This document shows positions 35,760 through 43,319 of a stretch of 64,000 bases of DNA, piece by piece. The stretch's first letter is position 1; each line of letters opens with the position of its first letter. Both the position numbers and the translations under genes were made by a program. Under the pieces are notes generated by a model. That model saw only the letters and a program-made list of their open reading frames with translations. It was not told the origin of the DNA and ran no database searches. Source of the stretch: an uncultured Alphaproteobacteria bacterium (GTDB taxonomy: Bacteria; Pseudomonadota; Alphaproteobacteria; RF32; CAG-239); the NCBI GenBank assembly GCA_910577095.1, contig CAJTLY010000007.1, forward strand, positions 1 to 64,000. Reading direction: 5' to 3'.

Positions 35760-36284
35760 ATGCTTTCTTTCAGAGATAAATTAAACACCCGTGATCCCGA
35801 AATCATTCGTAACATCACGGCTTCGACCGGATTTTTTGACGATACCGACATTGAAATCGGCGTTAATTTGGCTCATGCCGTCCTAAACCGGCAATATGCC
35901 AACGACAATGCGGAAAAACCCGAATTTCTGTTTGCCGAAGACGGCGACAAAACCGTCGGCTATGCCTGTTTCGGCAAAATTCAGGACTGCTGTTCCGCTT
36001 ATGAGCTCTATTTGATTTCTACCCTAAACAGTTATCGCGGGCACGGGATCGGCCGCCAGCTGGTTCAACGCCTGTTGGAAACCGTTCGCCGTCTCGGCGG
36101 TAAAAAGGTTTTTGTCAAAACAGAGGGAACCCCGCAGTATCTTCCCACCCGCAAATTTTACGAATTGTGCGGTTTCAAGCTGGAAGCCGTCCTAAAAGAA
36201 TATTATGACGACAAAGACGACTGTTATATATATTCTTACAAGTTTTGCGAAAACGAAGCGGCAAATTTGATTCCGGCCGAATAA
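35760..36284 (+). CDS. GNAT-family N-acetyltransferase
   Basis: A 174-aa acetyltransferase. The acetyl-CoA-binding motif A is clear: LISTLNSYRGHGIGRQLVQ (RGHGIG pyrophosphate loop near residues 93-98), preceded by GYACFGKIQ and followed by FYELCGFKLEAVLKEYYDD, the usual motif B. The substrate (protein, amino acid or small amine) is not readable. The SD site AAAGGAG is 7 bases before ATG. It follows the 49-aa gene by 2 bases and ends at a bidirectional terminator. Confidence 0.88.
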   Translation: MLSFRDKLNTRDPEIIRNITASTGFFDDTDIEIGVNLAHAVLNRQYANDNAEKPEFLFAEDGDKTVGYACFGKIQDCCSAYELYLISTLNSYRGHGIGRQLVQRLLETVRRLGGKKVFVKTEGTPQYLPTRKFYELCGFKLEAVLKEYYDDKDDCYIYSYKFCENEAANLIPAE

Positions 36285-36302
36285 ACCGCCGCAACCGAAA
36301 AC

Positions 36303-36336
36303 AAAACATCCTCCGGAAAACTCCGGAGGATGTTTT
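36303..36336. terminator. Bidirectional Rho-independent terminator
   Basis: AAAACATCCTCCGGA pairs perfectly with TCCGGAGGATGTTTT around a 4-base loop. Shared by the GNAT gene and the convergent 138-aa gene. Confidence 0.9.
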
Positions 36337-36351
36337 TTCTGAAAACCGCAT

Positions 36352-36768
36352 TCAATTGCGGCTGTTACGCATCAATTCACAAAAAATCTGATAACGCATT
36401 TCTCTGGAGCTCTCTCCGCCTTCATGCAGCAGATAGCCCAAAAACACATTCATCTCGTCACTTCCGACAAAATGAAAATAAGCCTGACGGCGAGCGGGGG
36501 AACAGCAGCGCAAATAGCGCATGCGAAGTTCATCTCCACGATTTTCCAGCTTTGCAGATATCTTACGATAACGGCGATACAGCCAGAAGACACGAACGGC
36601 ATATACGACCGAACCCAGCAAAATGCAGGAACTCACAACCGTGTTGAACCACACGAAGCCATTCTTAGTCCCGTCATCAGCCGTGAAAACACACGCCAGC
36701 CCCAGCAAACTCCCGCAAACAAACACCATCAACGCCTGCAGCAGGTAATTTCTAAAAAACTTGTTCAT
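36352..36768 (-). CDS. Small membrane protein of unknown function
   Basis: A 138-aa protein with two N-terminal membrane helices (LLQALMVFVCGSLLGLACVF and VVSSCILLGSVVYAVRVFWL), followed by a basic, helical cytoplasmic tail (RRYRKISAKLENRGDEL, RNSRN at the end). The start has no SD site and lies behind an AT-rich leader (TATATTATTAATCAAG). It diverges from the unknown 272-aa gene at 36928; both share this leader style. No family recognised. Confidence 0.62.
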   Translation of the reverse strand: MNKFFRNYLLQALMVFVCGSLLGLACVFTADDGTKNGFVWFNTVVSSCILLGSVVYAVRVFWLYRRYRKISAKLENRGDELRMRYLRCCSPARRQAYFHFVGSDEMNVFLGYLLHEGGESSREMRYQIFCELMRNSRN

Positions 36769-36842
36769 AAAACTTGATTAATAATATAAGAAGCAAACAG
36801 AATATAACCTTTTTGCTTTTAAAAGTCCACTCCTAAATATTC

Positions 36843-36870
36843 TTGACAAAATTTTCATTATGTGTACAAT
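36843..36870 (+). promoter_or_regulatory. Sigma-70-type promoter of the 272-aa gene
   Basis: TTGACA (36843-36848), 16-base spacer, TACAAT (36865-36870). The transcript would have an AT-rich, SD-less leader of about 50 bases. Confidence 0.6.
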
Positions 36871-36927
36871 TTTAAGTCAGATACCAATTATTTAATAACC
36901 TATTATTCACAACAAAACACATAAAAT

Positions 36928-37746
36928 ATGGTAAAAAGAATTATTATTAAGGGGAAACATCCGGTCTTTGAGAAAAGGGCTGCCGAAGAAAGCGCTCTCA
37001 TGAAGAACGGCTCGGATCAGGAACGCTTTTACTACATCTGTAGTCGAGGCATTCGGAGTTTGGAAGGTCAAAATGCGCTCGCACAAAGCGACGCCAGATG
37101 GATTCGTCTGCAAAACACCGTCCATGCCGAGATGTGGCACTACGACATTTTGCAACGCCTGCGGCAGCAAGGAATACTCCCGCCGGACGAAATGTCGGAA
37201 GCAGAGGCAAAAGAAGCCTTTCAGAACTGGTTGCGTCACAACATGTTTCGCTCACCAACCGCTTTTGCAAGCGAAGAGGAATATGGTAAAACATCACAAT
37301 GGTTGATGGCCGCCGGTGCCAAACCTTCTAAAGCAAGAAACGAAAGCGAAGAGATTTCGTTGCTGCTGACCAAGGACTGGGACCGTGTGCAAAAATATCT
37401 GCGCAAATTTCATCCCAAGGCGGAAGTTCTGTTCTGTCAGACCGCGCCGTTGGAGTTGCTTTTCGCATATATTTTCCTTTTTCGCCCCCAAAGCGTCGAG
37501 GCTGAGCGCGCTCTGATCTTCCGCAATGACAGCGTTCTCACCTGGGAACTGGTCTTTCATCACATGCTGAGCTACGAAGCCAGCCGGATCATCAAAAAGT
37601 CGGGCAACCGCTATATCTGGAAACTGGCGGTAATGCGTAACTACGGCTTTGTGTATCAGTTTGAGCACAAGTTCGGCAGCATTGCCAAATGGCAGCAGCA
37701 GCTCGAACGCAGCTTTGACCGCAAGTATTTCAGAAAACGTTGTTAA
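36928..37746 (+). CDS. Protein of unknown function (272 aa)
   Basis: A soluble, basic and mostly helical protein without signal peptide. Visible stretches: NGSDQERFYYICSRGIRSLEGQ, a Trp/His-rich HAEMWHYDILQRLRQQG, EEISLLLTKDWDRVQKYLRK, and a C-terminal YGFVYQFEHKFGS. The Trp/His/Tyr content is high. Transcribed from a good promoter but with no SD site before ATG (CACATAAAATATG). It diverges from the small membrane protein gene at 36352-36768. I recognise no domain. Confidence 0.68.
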   Translation: MVKRIIIKGKHPVFEKRAAEESALMKNGSDQERFYYICSRGIRSLEGQNALAQSDARWIRLQNTVHAEMWHYDILQRLRQQGILPPDEMSEAEAKEAFQNWLRHNMFRSPTAFASEEEYGKTSQWLMAAGAKPSKARNESEEISLLLTKDWDRVQKYLRKFHPKAEVLFCQTAPLELLFAYIFLFRPQSVEAERALIFRNDSVLTWELVFHHMLSYEASRIIKKSGNRYIWKLAVMRNYGFVYQFEHKFGSIAKWQQQLERSFDRKYFRKRC

Positions 37747-37758
37747 AATTCCCCTGTC

Positions 37759-37798
37759 AAAGCAAAAGTCCCGGTTTGATCAACCGGGGCTTTGCTTT
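37759..37798. terminator. Bidirectional Rho-independent terminator
   Basis: AAAGCAAA...CCGGTT pairs with AACCGG...TTTGCTTT, imperfect in the middle, 5-base loop. Shared by the 272-aa gene and ppa. Confidence 0.75.
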
Positions 37799-38348
37799 AT
37801 CCGCCGTAACCCGGCAGCGATTCTTTGCTTTCGTCATAAAGTTTTAAGGCTTCCGCGACTGCTTTGCGAGCGTCGTCAGGACCGAGGAAAGTCTCGATAA
37901 TCACTTCTTTGTTTTCCAAAATTTTATAATCTTCAAAAAAACGTCTCAGCGTTTTCAGACAGTGCGGCGGCAGCTCGTCAATCGACGTATAATGGTTATA
38001 CTCCGGATCGTCGACATGAACGGCGATAATCTTGTCGTCGTTCTCGCCCTGGTCAATCATCTTCATAACACCGATCGGCCGGGCCCGCAAGATCGACAAC
38101 GGCAAAACAGGCTCTTGTCCCAGTACCAAAATATCCAGCGGATCATTGTCACCGCAATAACTGCGCGGAATAAAACCATAGTTGGCCGGATAGTGAACCG
38201 CGCTGTACAAAATGCGATCAACTTTCAGCAGACCGCTCAGTTTGTCAAGCTCATACTTGACGTTGGAACCTTTGGGTACTTCAATAATTGCATTGATGAT
38301 TTCAGGCCTTGTTTTCCCGGCGCTGACGCCGTGCCATGGATGCAGCAT
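37797..38348 (-). CDS. ppa: Inorganic pyrophosphatase (family I)
   Basis: Cytoplasmic Mg-dependent enzyme (183 aa) that hydrolyses pyrophosphate and pulls biosynthetic reactions forward. Family I signature GDNDPLDILV carries the metal-binding aspartates; IIEVPKGSNVKYELDK at the N-terminus and HYPANYGFIPRSYC in the middle are typical, as is KTLRRFFEDYK near the end. Length is normal for bacterial hexameric enzymes. AAAGGA lies 8 bases before ATG. Confidence 0.95.
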   Translation of the reverse strand: MLHPWHGVSAGKTRPEIINAIIEVPKGSNVKYELDKLSGLLKVDRILYSAVHYPANYGFIPRSYCGDNDPLDILVLGQEPVLPLSILRARPIGVMKMIDQGENDDKIIAVHVDDPEYNHYTSIDELPPHCLKTLRRFFEDYKILENKEVIIETFLGPDDARKAVAEALKLYDESKESLPGYGG

Positions 38349-38465
38349 TTATTCAATCCTTTCCAAAAATAATTTAATTTCAATGTCGATGACAATATAA
38401 TAAAAAACAGCCTGTTTCAAGGATTTTTAAATTGACAAAAACAAATTTGACCACCCGCCGCGGCG

Positions 38466-39554
38466 CTATTGCCGTTCGCCGCGGCCGGCCGCAAGCTGAT
38501 TTCCCGAAAGCAGCACTTTGTCCCAATAACGTTTCATGATCCGATGATAATCGGGATTTTCTTTCAAGTAGCCGCTTATCCTGCAGCAGGCTTCGGGCGG
38601 ATAAAATTTATTTCCCGGCAGCGCTTCCACTTGCGGAATTGCATTGGCTGCCACGTTAAACGGATGACGCAAAAGAGCCCGATACCCTTCGGTACGTTTC
38701 ACTTCGTCAATCGGCGGAAATTCGGTTGCCAGCGTTGCCGAAAGCCGCAGAAAAAACTTGCTTCCCTGCGCGCTGCCCAGTTCCCGCACATAATTGCCGA
38801 TCATCTCGACGCACTCCTCCCGGCCGCCTTTTTCCGACACTTTGCGCAAGTTGTCACTCATCATCGAAATGGCTTCGGTCTCAGGCGTACCAATCCCGGG
38901 AACCTGAAAATCATGCACCCATCTCACATGGCGACCGCTTTCCCACAAAGACGTATCCAAAGGTTTCGGCATTTCGCGGTTAAACATATACATCATCGTT
39001 TGCCGTCGGGCTTCCTTGCGCTGCTGCCATTCCGGGCTCGACGGATATGACGGGTCCATATTTTCGACGACCCGCACATTATACCCGGCCGCATCCATCA
39101 TCTTGAGCGCATTGATATCACAAGCGGCTTCCTCATTGCCGTGCAGCCCCCTGATTTCGGGATCGCCGTGCTGCCAGCCAAGATGTGAGAGTTCATGTGC
39201 CAGTATAAACGCCAACTCATCCTCGCTTTGCAGCTGTTGCAGCTTGTCACGGTTAAACATCACCACAAAATCGTTACCGCTCAAATCGGCAGAATTCATA
39301 CGATCCTCAACGCTGCTGATTCGCGCCGGACTGTCATCTTCGCGGTCTTGCAAATAAAAACAAACCCGATAATCCTTCAGAACGCGCGCACCGCTGTAGA
39401 AGTTATCGACCAGTTTATGCGCCATTTGCCGCATAAACACGCCAAAGCTGCGCCCTGCCTCACTTTCCGGCGAAACGAAATGATTAAAATTTGCCAAATC
39501 CAAATCAACGTTCGGATTTTTCACTCTGTAGACATCTTGCCGGTTATCAGACAC
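38466..39554 (-). CDS. M48-like zinc metalloprotease (HExxH) without signal peptide
   Basis: A 362-aa protein, probably a gluzincin. HELSH (residues 120-124) sits in FILAHELSHLGWQHGD, and EAACD (142-146) with following INALKMMDAAGYN matches the ExxxD helix and A-G-Y-N/D turn of M48 peptidases. There is no signal peptide or membrane helix, unlike HtpX or BepA, so it is cytosolic or exported by another route. The N-terminus is MSDNRQDVYR. The start is GTG with GGGGGA 8 bases upstream. A promoter lies at 39586-39615. Two more HExxH proteins occur in the window (40679 and 60384). Confidence 0.75.
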   Translation of the reverse strand: MSDNRQDVYRVKNPNVDLDLANFNHFVSPESEAGRSFGVFMRQMAHKLVDNFYSGARVLKDYRVCFYLQDREDDSPARISSVEDRMNSADLSGNDFVVMFNRDKLQQLQSEDELAFILAHELSHLGWQHGDPEIRGLHGNEEAACDINALKMMDAAGYNVRVVENMDPSYPSSPEWQQRKEARRQTMMYMFNREMPKPLDTSLWESGRHVRWVHDFQVPGIGTPETEAISMMSDNLRKVSEKGGREECVEMIGNYVRELGSAQGSKFFLRLSATLATEFPPIDEVKRTEGYRALLRHPFNVAANAIPQVEALPGNKFYPPEACCRISGYLKENPDYHRIMKRYWDKVLLSGNQLAAGRGERQ

Positions 39555-39585
39555 TGTTTAAGTCCCCCGTATTAAATATTGCTCC

Positions 39586-39615
39586 AATATAACATTTGGG
39601 ACATAAACTTGTCAA
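39586..39615 (-). promoter_or_regulatory. Sigma-70-type promoter of the M48-like gene
   Basis: Minus strand TTGACA, 18-base spacer, TATATT, about 32 bases before the GTG start. Confidence 0.55.
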
Positions 39616-39635
39616 AAATAAATTTATCGTTTTTT

Positions 39636-40226
39636 TCAAATCACCGGATTATAGGCCCATTGTAACAAAGCCTGGCGTTGCCGCGCCCGGCAGCCGACGT
39701 CAAAAGGCATGCAGTTTTTTTCCACCTGAGCCAGATGACGGCGAAACGAGCGCCACCTTTTTATCTGAACTTCGTCAATTTCGGGCAGCCGCCGTCCGTA
39801 ATAATAACGGCAATACCATTGAAACCAACCGCGCACGTCCGGGCCGATAATCCAGCCGCGCCGGCGCCATTCCGACAACGAAAGTCGTGACTTGACACCG
39901 AAATAATTATACAGCGGGTTGCTCCTTTCCGGTGATAAAATGGCATGATCAAACCATCGTTCGGGGAACTCTTCCCAACAATCGGTCATATACTTTCCTT
40001 CAAAAACTCCCATGTCCAACATCTGGATCGGCGTCAACTCCGGTTTGAAATCGGGATGAAAATTCTGCCCCTCCGGTTCACTGAGCAGATAGCGATAATT
40101 TTGCTGCATCTTGTCGTTCACGACCACTTCTTTGGGAATCCAGTTGACTTCCGGTATCGGACGGCAACAATTGCAGGGTTGAAAATTTCTGCTCTGCCAA
40201 GTTTCGGTCCGCATTTGTTCTGCCAT
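39636..40226 (-). CDS. Trp-rich protein of unknown function
   Basis: A 196-aa soluble protein with a strongly aromatic core: LTPIQMLDMGVFEGKYM, CWEEFPERWFDHA, LSEWRRRGWIIGPDVRG, WFQWYCRYYYGRR and RWRSFRRHLAQV. It looks like a conserved family of compact proteins that I cannot name with certainty. A Cys cluster (CNCC) lies near residue 25 and another Cys pair near the end. ATG at 40226 has AGGAG 8 bases upstream; an ATG two codons earlier is too close to it. No signal peptide. Confidence 0.72.
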   Translation of the reverse strand: MAEQMRTETWQSRNFQPCNCCRPIPEVNWIPKEVVVNDKMQQNYRYLLSEPEGQNFHPDFKPELTPIQMLDMGVFEGKYMTDCWEEFPERWFDHAILSPERSNPLYNYFGVKSRLSLSEWRRRGWIIGPDVRGWFQWYCRYYYGRRLPEIDEVQIKRWRSFRRHLAQVEKNCMPFDVGCRARQRQALLQWAYNPVI

Positions 40227-40377
40227 AAACATTCTCCTGTAAAACTCATTGATCGACGTTATCACCCTCCTTAGCTTCCGATACTATATAATCGGTCGCG
40301 CTCTTTTTTGAACGTTTATATAAATAATTGTTTATCCTCAATTTATCAAAAAAAATATAAATCTGACAATTTTTTGC

Positions 40378-40406
40378 TTGATTTATTAATTTAATGCGTG
40401 TATAAA
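40378..40406 (+). promoter_or_regulatory. Promoter of the tRNA-Val gene
   Basis: TTGATT (40378-40383), 17-base spacer, TATAAA (40401-40406), 18 bases before the tRNA. Confidence 0.6.
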
Positions 40407-40424
40407 GCTTTCCGTAAACACGAT

Positions 40425-40500
40425 GGGCGCTTAGCTCAGCTGGAAGAGCATCTCGTTTACACCGAGAGGGTCGGGAGTTCGAACCTCTCAGCGCCCACCA
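40425..40500 (+). tRNA. tRNA-Val (anticodon TAC)
   Basis: A full cloverleaf: acceptor GGGCGCT pairs with AGCGCCC (40490-40496), D-arm GCTC/GAGC, anticodon stem TCTCG/CGAGA with loop TTTACAC (anticodon TAC), T-loop TTCGAAC. Discriminator A and an encoded CCA end at 40500. Reads GUA and probably GUN wobble codons. It has its own promoter and terminator, so it is monocistronic. Confidence 0.95.
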
Positions 40501-40502
40501 TA

Positions 40503-40528
40503 AAAAATCCGCCGCAAGGCGGTTTTTT
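40503..40528 (+). terminator. Rho-independent terminator of tRNA-Val
   Basis: AAAATCCGCC pairs with GGCGGTTTTT around GCAA, followed by a T run. It starts 3 bases after the tRNA. Confidence 0.88.
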
Positions 40529-40678
40529 TTATGGATGCAGCTCAGGTGAGAACTCCCGAGAGAGGGAGTTTGCTTTTGCAGATTTTAGGCGAACGGGGGC
40601 ACGCCGACGGCACAACCGGAAAAGCAAAAATAGGTTACGGACTGTCGTCATCACAAATACAAGCAACATTACAACGGG

Positions 40679-42511
40679 TTAACGCCCTTCCTGATGCCTT
40701 CCCAGCATTTTTTCGGCACAACTTTGCGTCGGCGAAGTCCGTTGCATTAATACCGCTCCGCCCTGATCGGTTTCTGCATACCCGCCGCGAAGATAAACCC
40801 GGTGATGATCCCGGATCAGATCGCAAAACAACCCACAGCTGTCACAAACATAACCGATATTATGATTCTTCAGTTTGCCGTCTTTAATATCATTGTTAAA
40901 TCCGTAAAAACAATGTTCACCGCTTTTATCCTTTCCGGCATACAACATCAAATGATTATGGCTTCCTTCCAAGGTAACGTTGTCGGCCATTTCCGGATCC
41001 ATCGTCACGCAAACCAGCGCTCCCGGCTTAATTTGGTGTTTGTCGATAATATCCTGAACCCTGCTGCAGCCGTCATCGCCGCTGCGGTGAATATGTCCGG
41101 CATAACGGCCGTTTTCCATCTTCATCAAATGCTTAAACAGCGTCGCCGGATGAGCCAGTTCCTCGGTATCGGTATTAAAAACGGCATCAAGCTCACCGTT
41201 ACGGTCACTTTTACGTAAACATTGCATGATGGAGGCCGTGCAATATCCTTTATTGCGTTCACTGTCAAAATCGGGATTAAAGCGAGAATTGATTTTGACA
41301 GCAGCCAAACGGTTATACAAATGCGCCTTGACCACATTTTCAAACAGAGCCGCCCGGGCTTCGGCCGCCGATATTTCCCGCCCGGAAAATTTTTTCTCGT
41401 TTTCGCGGTGTTTTTCCGCTTTTTCTTCTATTTTCGCCATCTTCTCTGCCGACGACAGCCCCGCACAATCCCTTTGTTTGCCTATCTCATCGAGCACGAT
41501 CTTAAGTTTTTGCTCTTCGGAAAGCGTTTCGTAACTTCGATCGGCTTGTTTTTTTTCTTTTTCCCAAGCGTCAAAGAACTGATCGACTTCATTTATAAAA
41601 GCGCGTACTTTGCGACCGGCCGGCGTTTGAGGAAGAACTTCCAGACGGCGTTGTAAATCGGCTTTTTGATAGATCTGCTGAAACTGCTCCAACGCTTTGC
41701 CTCGTGCCTGCAAAAAACCGTTGTTTTTACCTTTCAGTTCCCGACTGAAAGCAATTGTTTTATAACCGGCGTTCAACGCCGCTTCCGCCCCCAGAATATC
41801 TGCCGTATGTTCCTCACCTTCCGCCAGGTGAGCGCGAAAATCCGTCGGACGGCCGATACTGTCAATATAATGCCCCAACTCATGCGCAATCAACATCGGC
41901 AGCAAGCGTTCGTCGGCAAAGGCGCCCTCGTTCAGGCATATCAGGCATCGCCTGCCCTTTTCGTCATCAATCATCCGACACTCGCCGTCTTTGTTTTGCC
42001 CTTCGACAACTCCAAAAGAAACCGGATACTGCTCGCTCATCGCCTGCAGATGACGGTTGATTTTTCCGTCAGCGGCGCACAAACGTGCAAAAATCTCTTC
42101 CGCCTTTTTGATTTTATCCGTATTCTCGCTGTCCGGCAGCATTTTACCCGAACGCCACAGTTCTTTAACGTTCAGACTGCGGTTGAGCGTTTCGCCTTCT
42201 TGTTGCAAATTGCGGTAAAACGACTGCCCGTTCTGTCCCTCAATCATGTCAGCCAGACCGGACAGATGAGCATGCAAATCAAAATCCGTATTCCCGACAG
42301 AGCTACCGGGCAACGGTTCGGATATAAATTCCAACAAAGACATCAGCTTTTTCCGCGTCTCCGGTTCATCTCGTCCGGCATAAAGGAAATCGAGCGTTTC
42401 GGCAATTTCCGACTTTTGTTCCGGTCGCGCATTTTCATAGCCGGAGAGCTTCAAATGCCCTGCCAACGCAGCAATTTTTTCCAGATTTTCGACCGAATCA
42501 AGTTTTACCAT
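40679..42511 (-). CDS. HExxH zinc-protease motif joined to a papain-like C-terminal domain
   Basis: A 610-aa protein of unknown function with two possible catalytic sites. HELGH (residues 210-214, in LIAHELGHYIDSIG) plus EHTAD (234-238) followed by AALNAGYK matches the M48-like gluzincin pattern. After a Lys/Glu-rich coiled region (310-390), the C-terminal part has Cys424 in GYCTASIMQC, a strand IKPGALVCV, His520 in SHNHLMLYAG, and FNND (538-541). This order is that of NlpC/P60, CHAP and other papain-like peptidases. No signal peptide. ATG at 42511 has AGGAAGACAGG upstream; the frame extends 28 codons further without support. A toxin or effector role is possible. Confidence 0.7.
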   Translation of the reverse strand: MVKLDSVENLEKIAALAGHLKLSGYENARPEQKSEIAETLDFLYAGRDEPETRKKLMSLLEFISEPLPGSSVGNTDFDLHAHLSGLADMIEGQNGQSFYRNLQQEGETLNRSLNVKELWRSGKMLPDSENTDKIKKAEEIFARLCAADGKINRHLQAMSEQYPVSFGVVEGQNKDGECRMIDDEKGRRCLICLNEGAFADERLLPMLIAHELGHYIDSIGRPTDFRAHLAEGEEHTADILGAEAALNAGYKTIAFSRELKGKNNGFLQARGKALEQFQQIYQKADLQRRLEVLPQTPAGRKVRAFINEVDQFFDAWEKEKKQADRSYETLSEEQKLKIVLDEIGKQRDCAGLSSAEKMAKIEEKAEKHRENEKKFSGREISAAEARAALFENVVKAHLYNRLAAVKINSRFNPDFDSERNKGYCTASIMQCLRKSDRNGELDAVFNTDTEELAHPATLFKHLMKMENGRYAGHIHRSGDDGCSRVQDIIDKHQIKPGALVCVTMDPEMADNVTLEGSHNHLMLYAGKDKSGEHCFYGFNNDIKDGKLKNHNIGYVCDSCGLFCDLIRDHHRVYLRGGYAETDQGGAVLMQRTSPTQSCAEKMLGRHQEGR

Positions 42512-42595
42512 TGCCTGTCTTCCTATTTTTTCTAATTTAACATAACTGCCTATTTTGTCTATAAAAAAGTGGAACACTTTGCTGCCGACAATCAC

Positions 42596-42626
42596 AAAAA
42601 AAGGAACAGCATAAGATCACTGTTCC
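42596..42626 (-). terminator. Rho-independent terminator of hup
   Basis: GGAACAG (42603-42609) pairs with CTGTTCC (42620-42626), followed on the minus strand by a run of T. Confidence 0.75.
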
Positions 42627-42657
42627 CTCAAGTTTATCAAACCTGTAAAAAGTACAA

Positions 42658-42930
42658 TTAGTTGACAGAATCCTGCAAAGCTTTACCCGGTTTGAATTTA
42701 GCAACTTTACGTGCAGGGATTTTGATAGCTTCGCCAGTGCGGGGATTGCGGCCGGTCGTGGCAGCACGTTTGGTAACACCGAAAGTACCAAAACCGACCA
42801 GACGAACTTCTTTGCCGTCTTTCAAAGATTTGGCAACAGAATTAATGAATGCGTCCAGAGCCTTGGCAGAATCAGTTTTTGTCAGACCGGTTGCAGCGGC
42901 AATGCTGGCGATAAGTTCATTTTTATTCAT
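42658..42930 (-). CDS. hup: DNA-binding protein HU
   Basis: Histone-like HU/IHF family protein (90 aa) that bends and compacts DNA as a dimer. MNKNELIASIAAATGL starts the helical dimerisation core, and VGFGTFGVTKRAATTGRNPR is the beta-arm with the conserved Arg-Asn-Pro tip that inserts in the minor groove. Codon use is highly optimised, as expected for an abundant protein. It has a promoter at 42993-43021, a GGGAG site before ATG, and its own terminator. Confidence 0.95.
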   Translation of the reverse strand: MNKNELIASIAAATGLTKTDSAKALDAFINSVAKSLKDGKEVRLVGFGTFGVTKRAATTGRNPRTGEAIKIPARKVAKFKPGKALQDSVN

Positions 42931-42992
42931 GAAGAAACTCCCTATAAATGTAAGTTATGTTAAACAAAGCGGCACAACACCGCCACAACGGA

Positions 42993-43021
42993 ATTTAAGA
43001 ACGTTTTTACGCTTAAGTCAA
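42993..43021 (-). promoter_or_regulatory. Sigma-70-type promoter of hup
   Basis: Minus strand TTGACT, 17-base spacer, TTAAAT. The leader of about 55 bases contains a small GGCGG-based hairpin before the SD site. Confidence 0.5.
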
Positions 43022-43250
43022 ATAAAATCAAAGCTTTTCCGCATAAAAAAGGCATTTTTCGTTGTCATTTTACCTATTGCGACAGTTATTAACAGGATTT
43101 TGCGTCCATTTTCGCCGATCGTTACCGATTCTGCCGCTTTGCGCCGACTCCCCGATTTTTTCGCTGCCGCGATTCCTCCCATACGTTTTTTTAACGTTTT
43201 TCCTGCAAGAAAACGGGACAATGTCCACATAACCGCCGCCCGCATATCCC
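43022..43250. other. Intergenic stretch without a supported gene
   Basis: Part of the 389-base gap between hup and lon. Short open frames on both strands are present but lack SD sites and family features. I see no RNA gene. The gap otherwise holds the hup promoter and the lon terminator. Confidence 0.5.
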
Positions 43251-43293
43251 AAAAACAAACGGCACCGTTTTGTTAACAATGCCGTTTGTTTTT
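43251..43293 (-). terminator. Rho-independent terminator of lon
   Basis: AAAAACAAACGGCA pairs perfectly with TGCCGTTTGTTTTT around a 15-base loop. It lies downstream of lon on the minus strand. Confidence 0.85.
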
Positions 43294-43319
43294 CGAAACA
43301 TCGTCATCAACGTGACGAA

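Noticed and set aside
35400..35760. Manganese (yybP-ykoY) riboswitch near terC
   Set aside because: The conserved loop sequences of that riboswitch are not visible, and the long leader runs in the opposite direction to terC.
40551..40570. Inverted repeat AACTCCC/GGGAGTT downstream of tRNA-Val
   Set aside because: Poor T tract on both strands and the tRNA already has a terminator.
43018..43245. 75-codon basic open frame in the hup-lon gap
   Set aside because: No SD site, no recognisable features, and it overlaps the hup promoter region.
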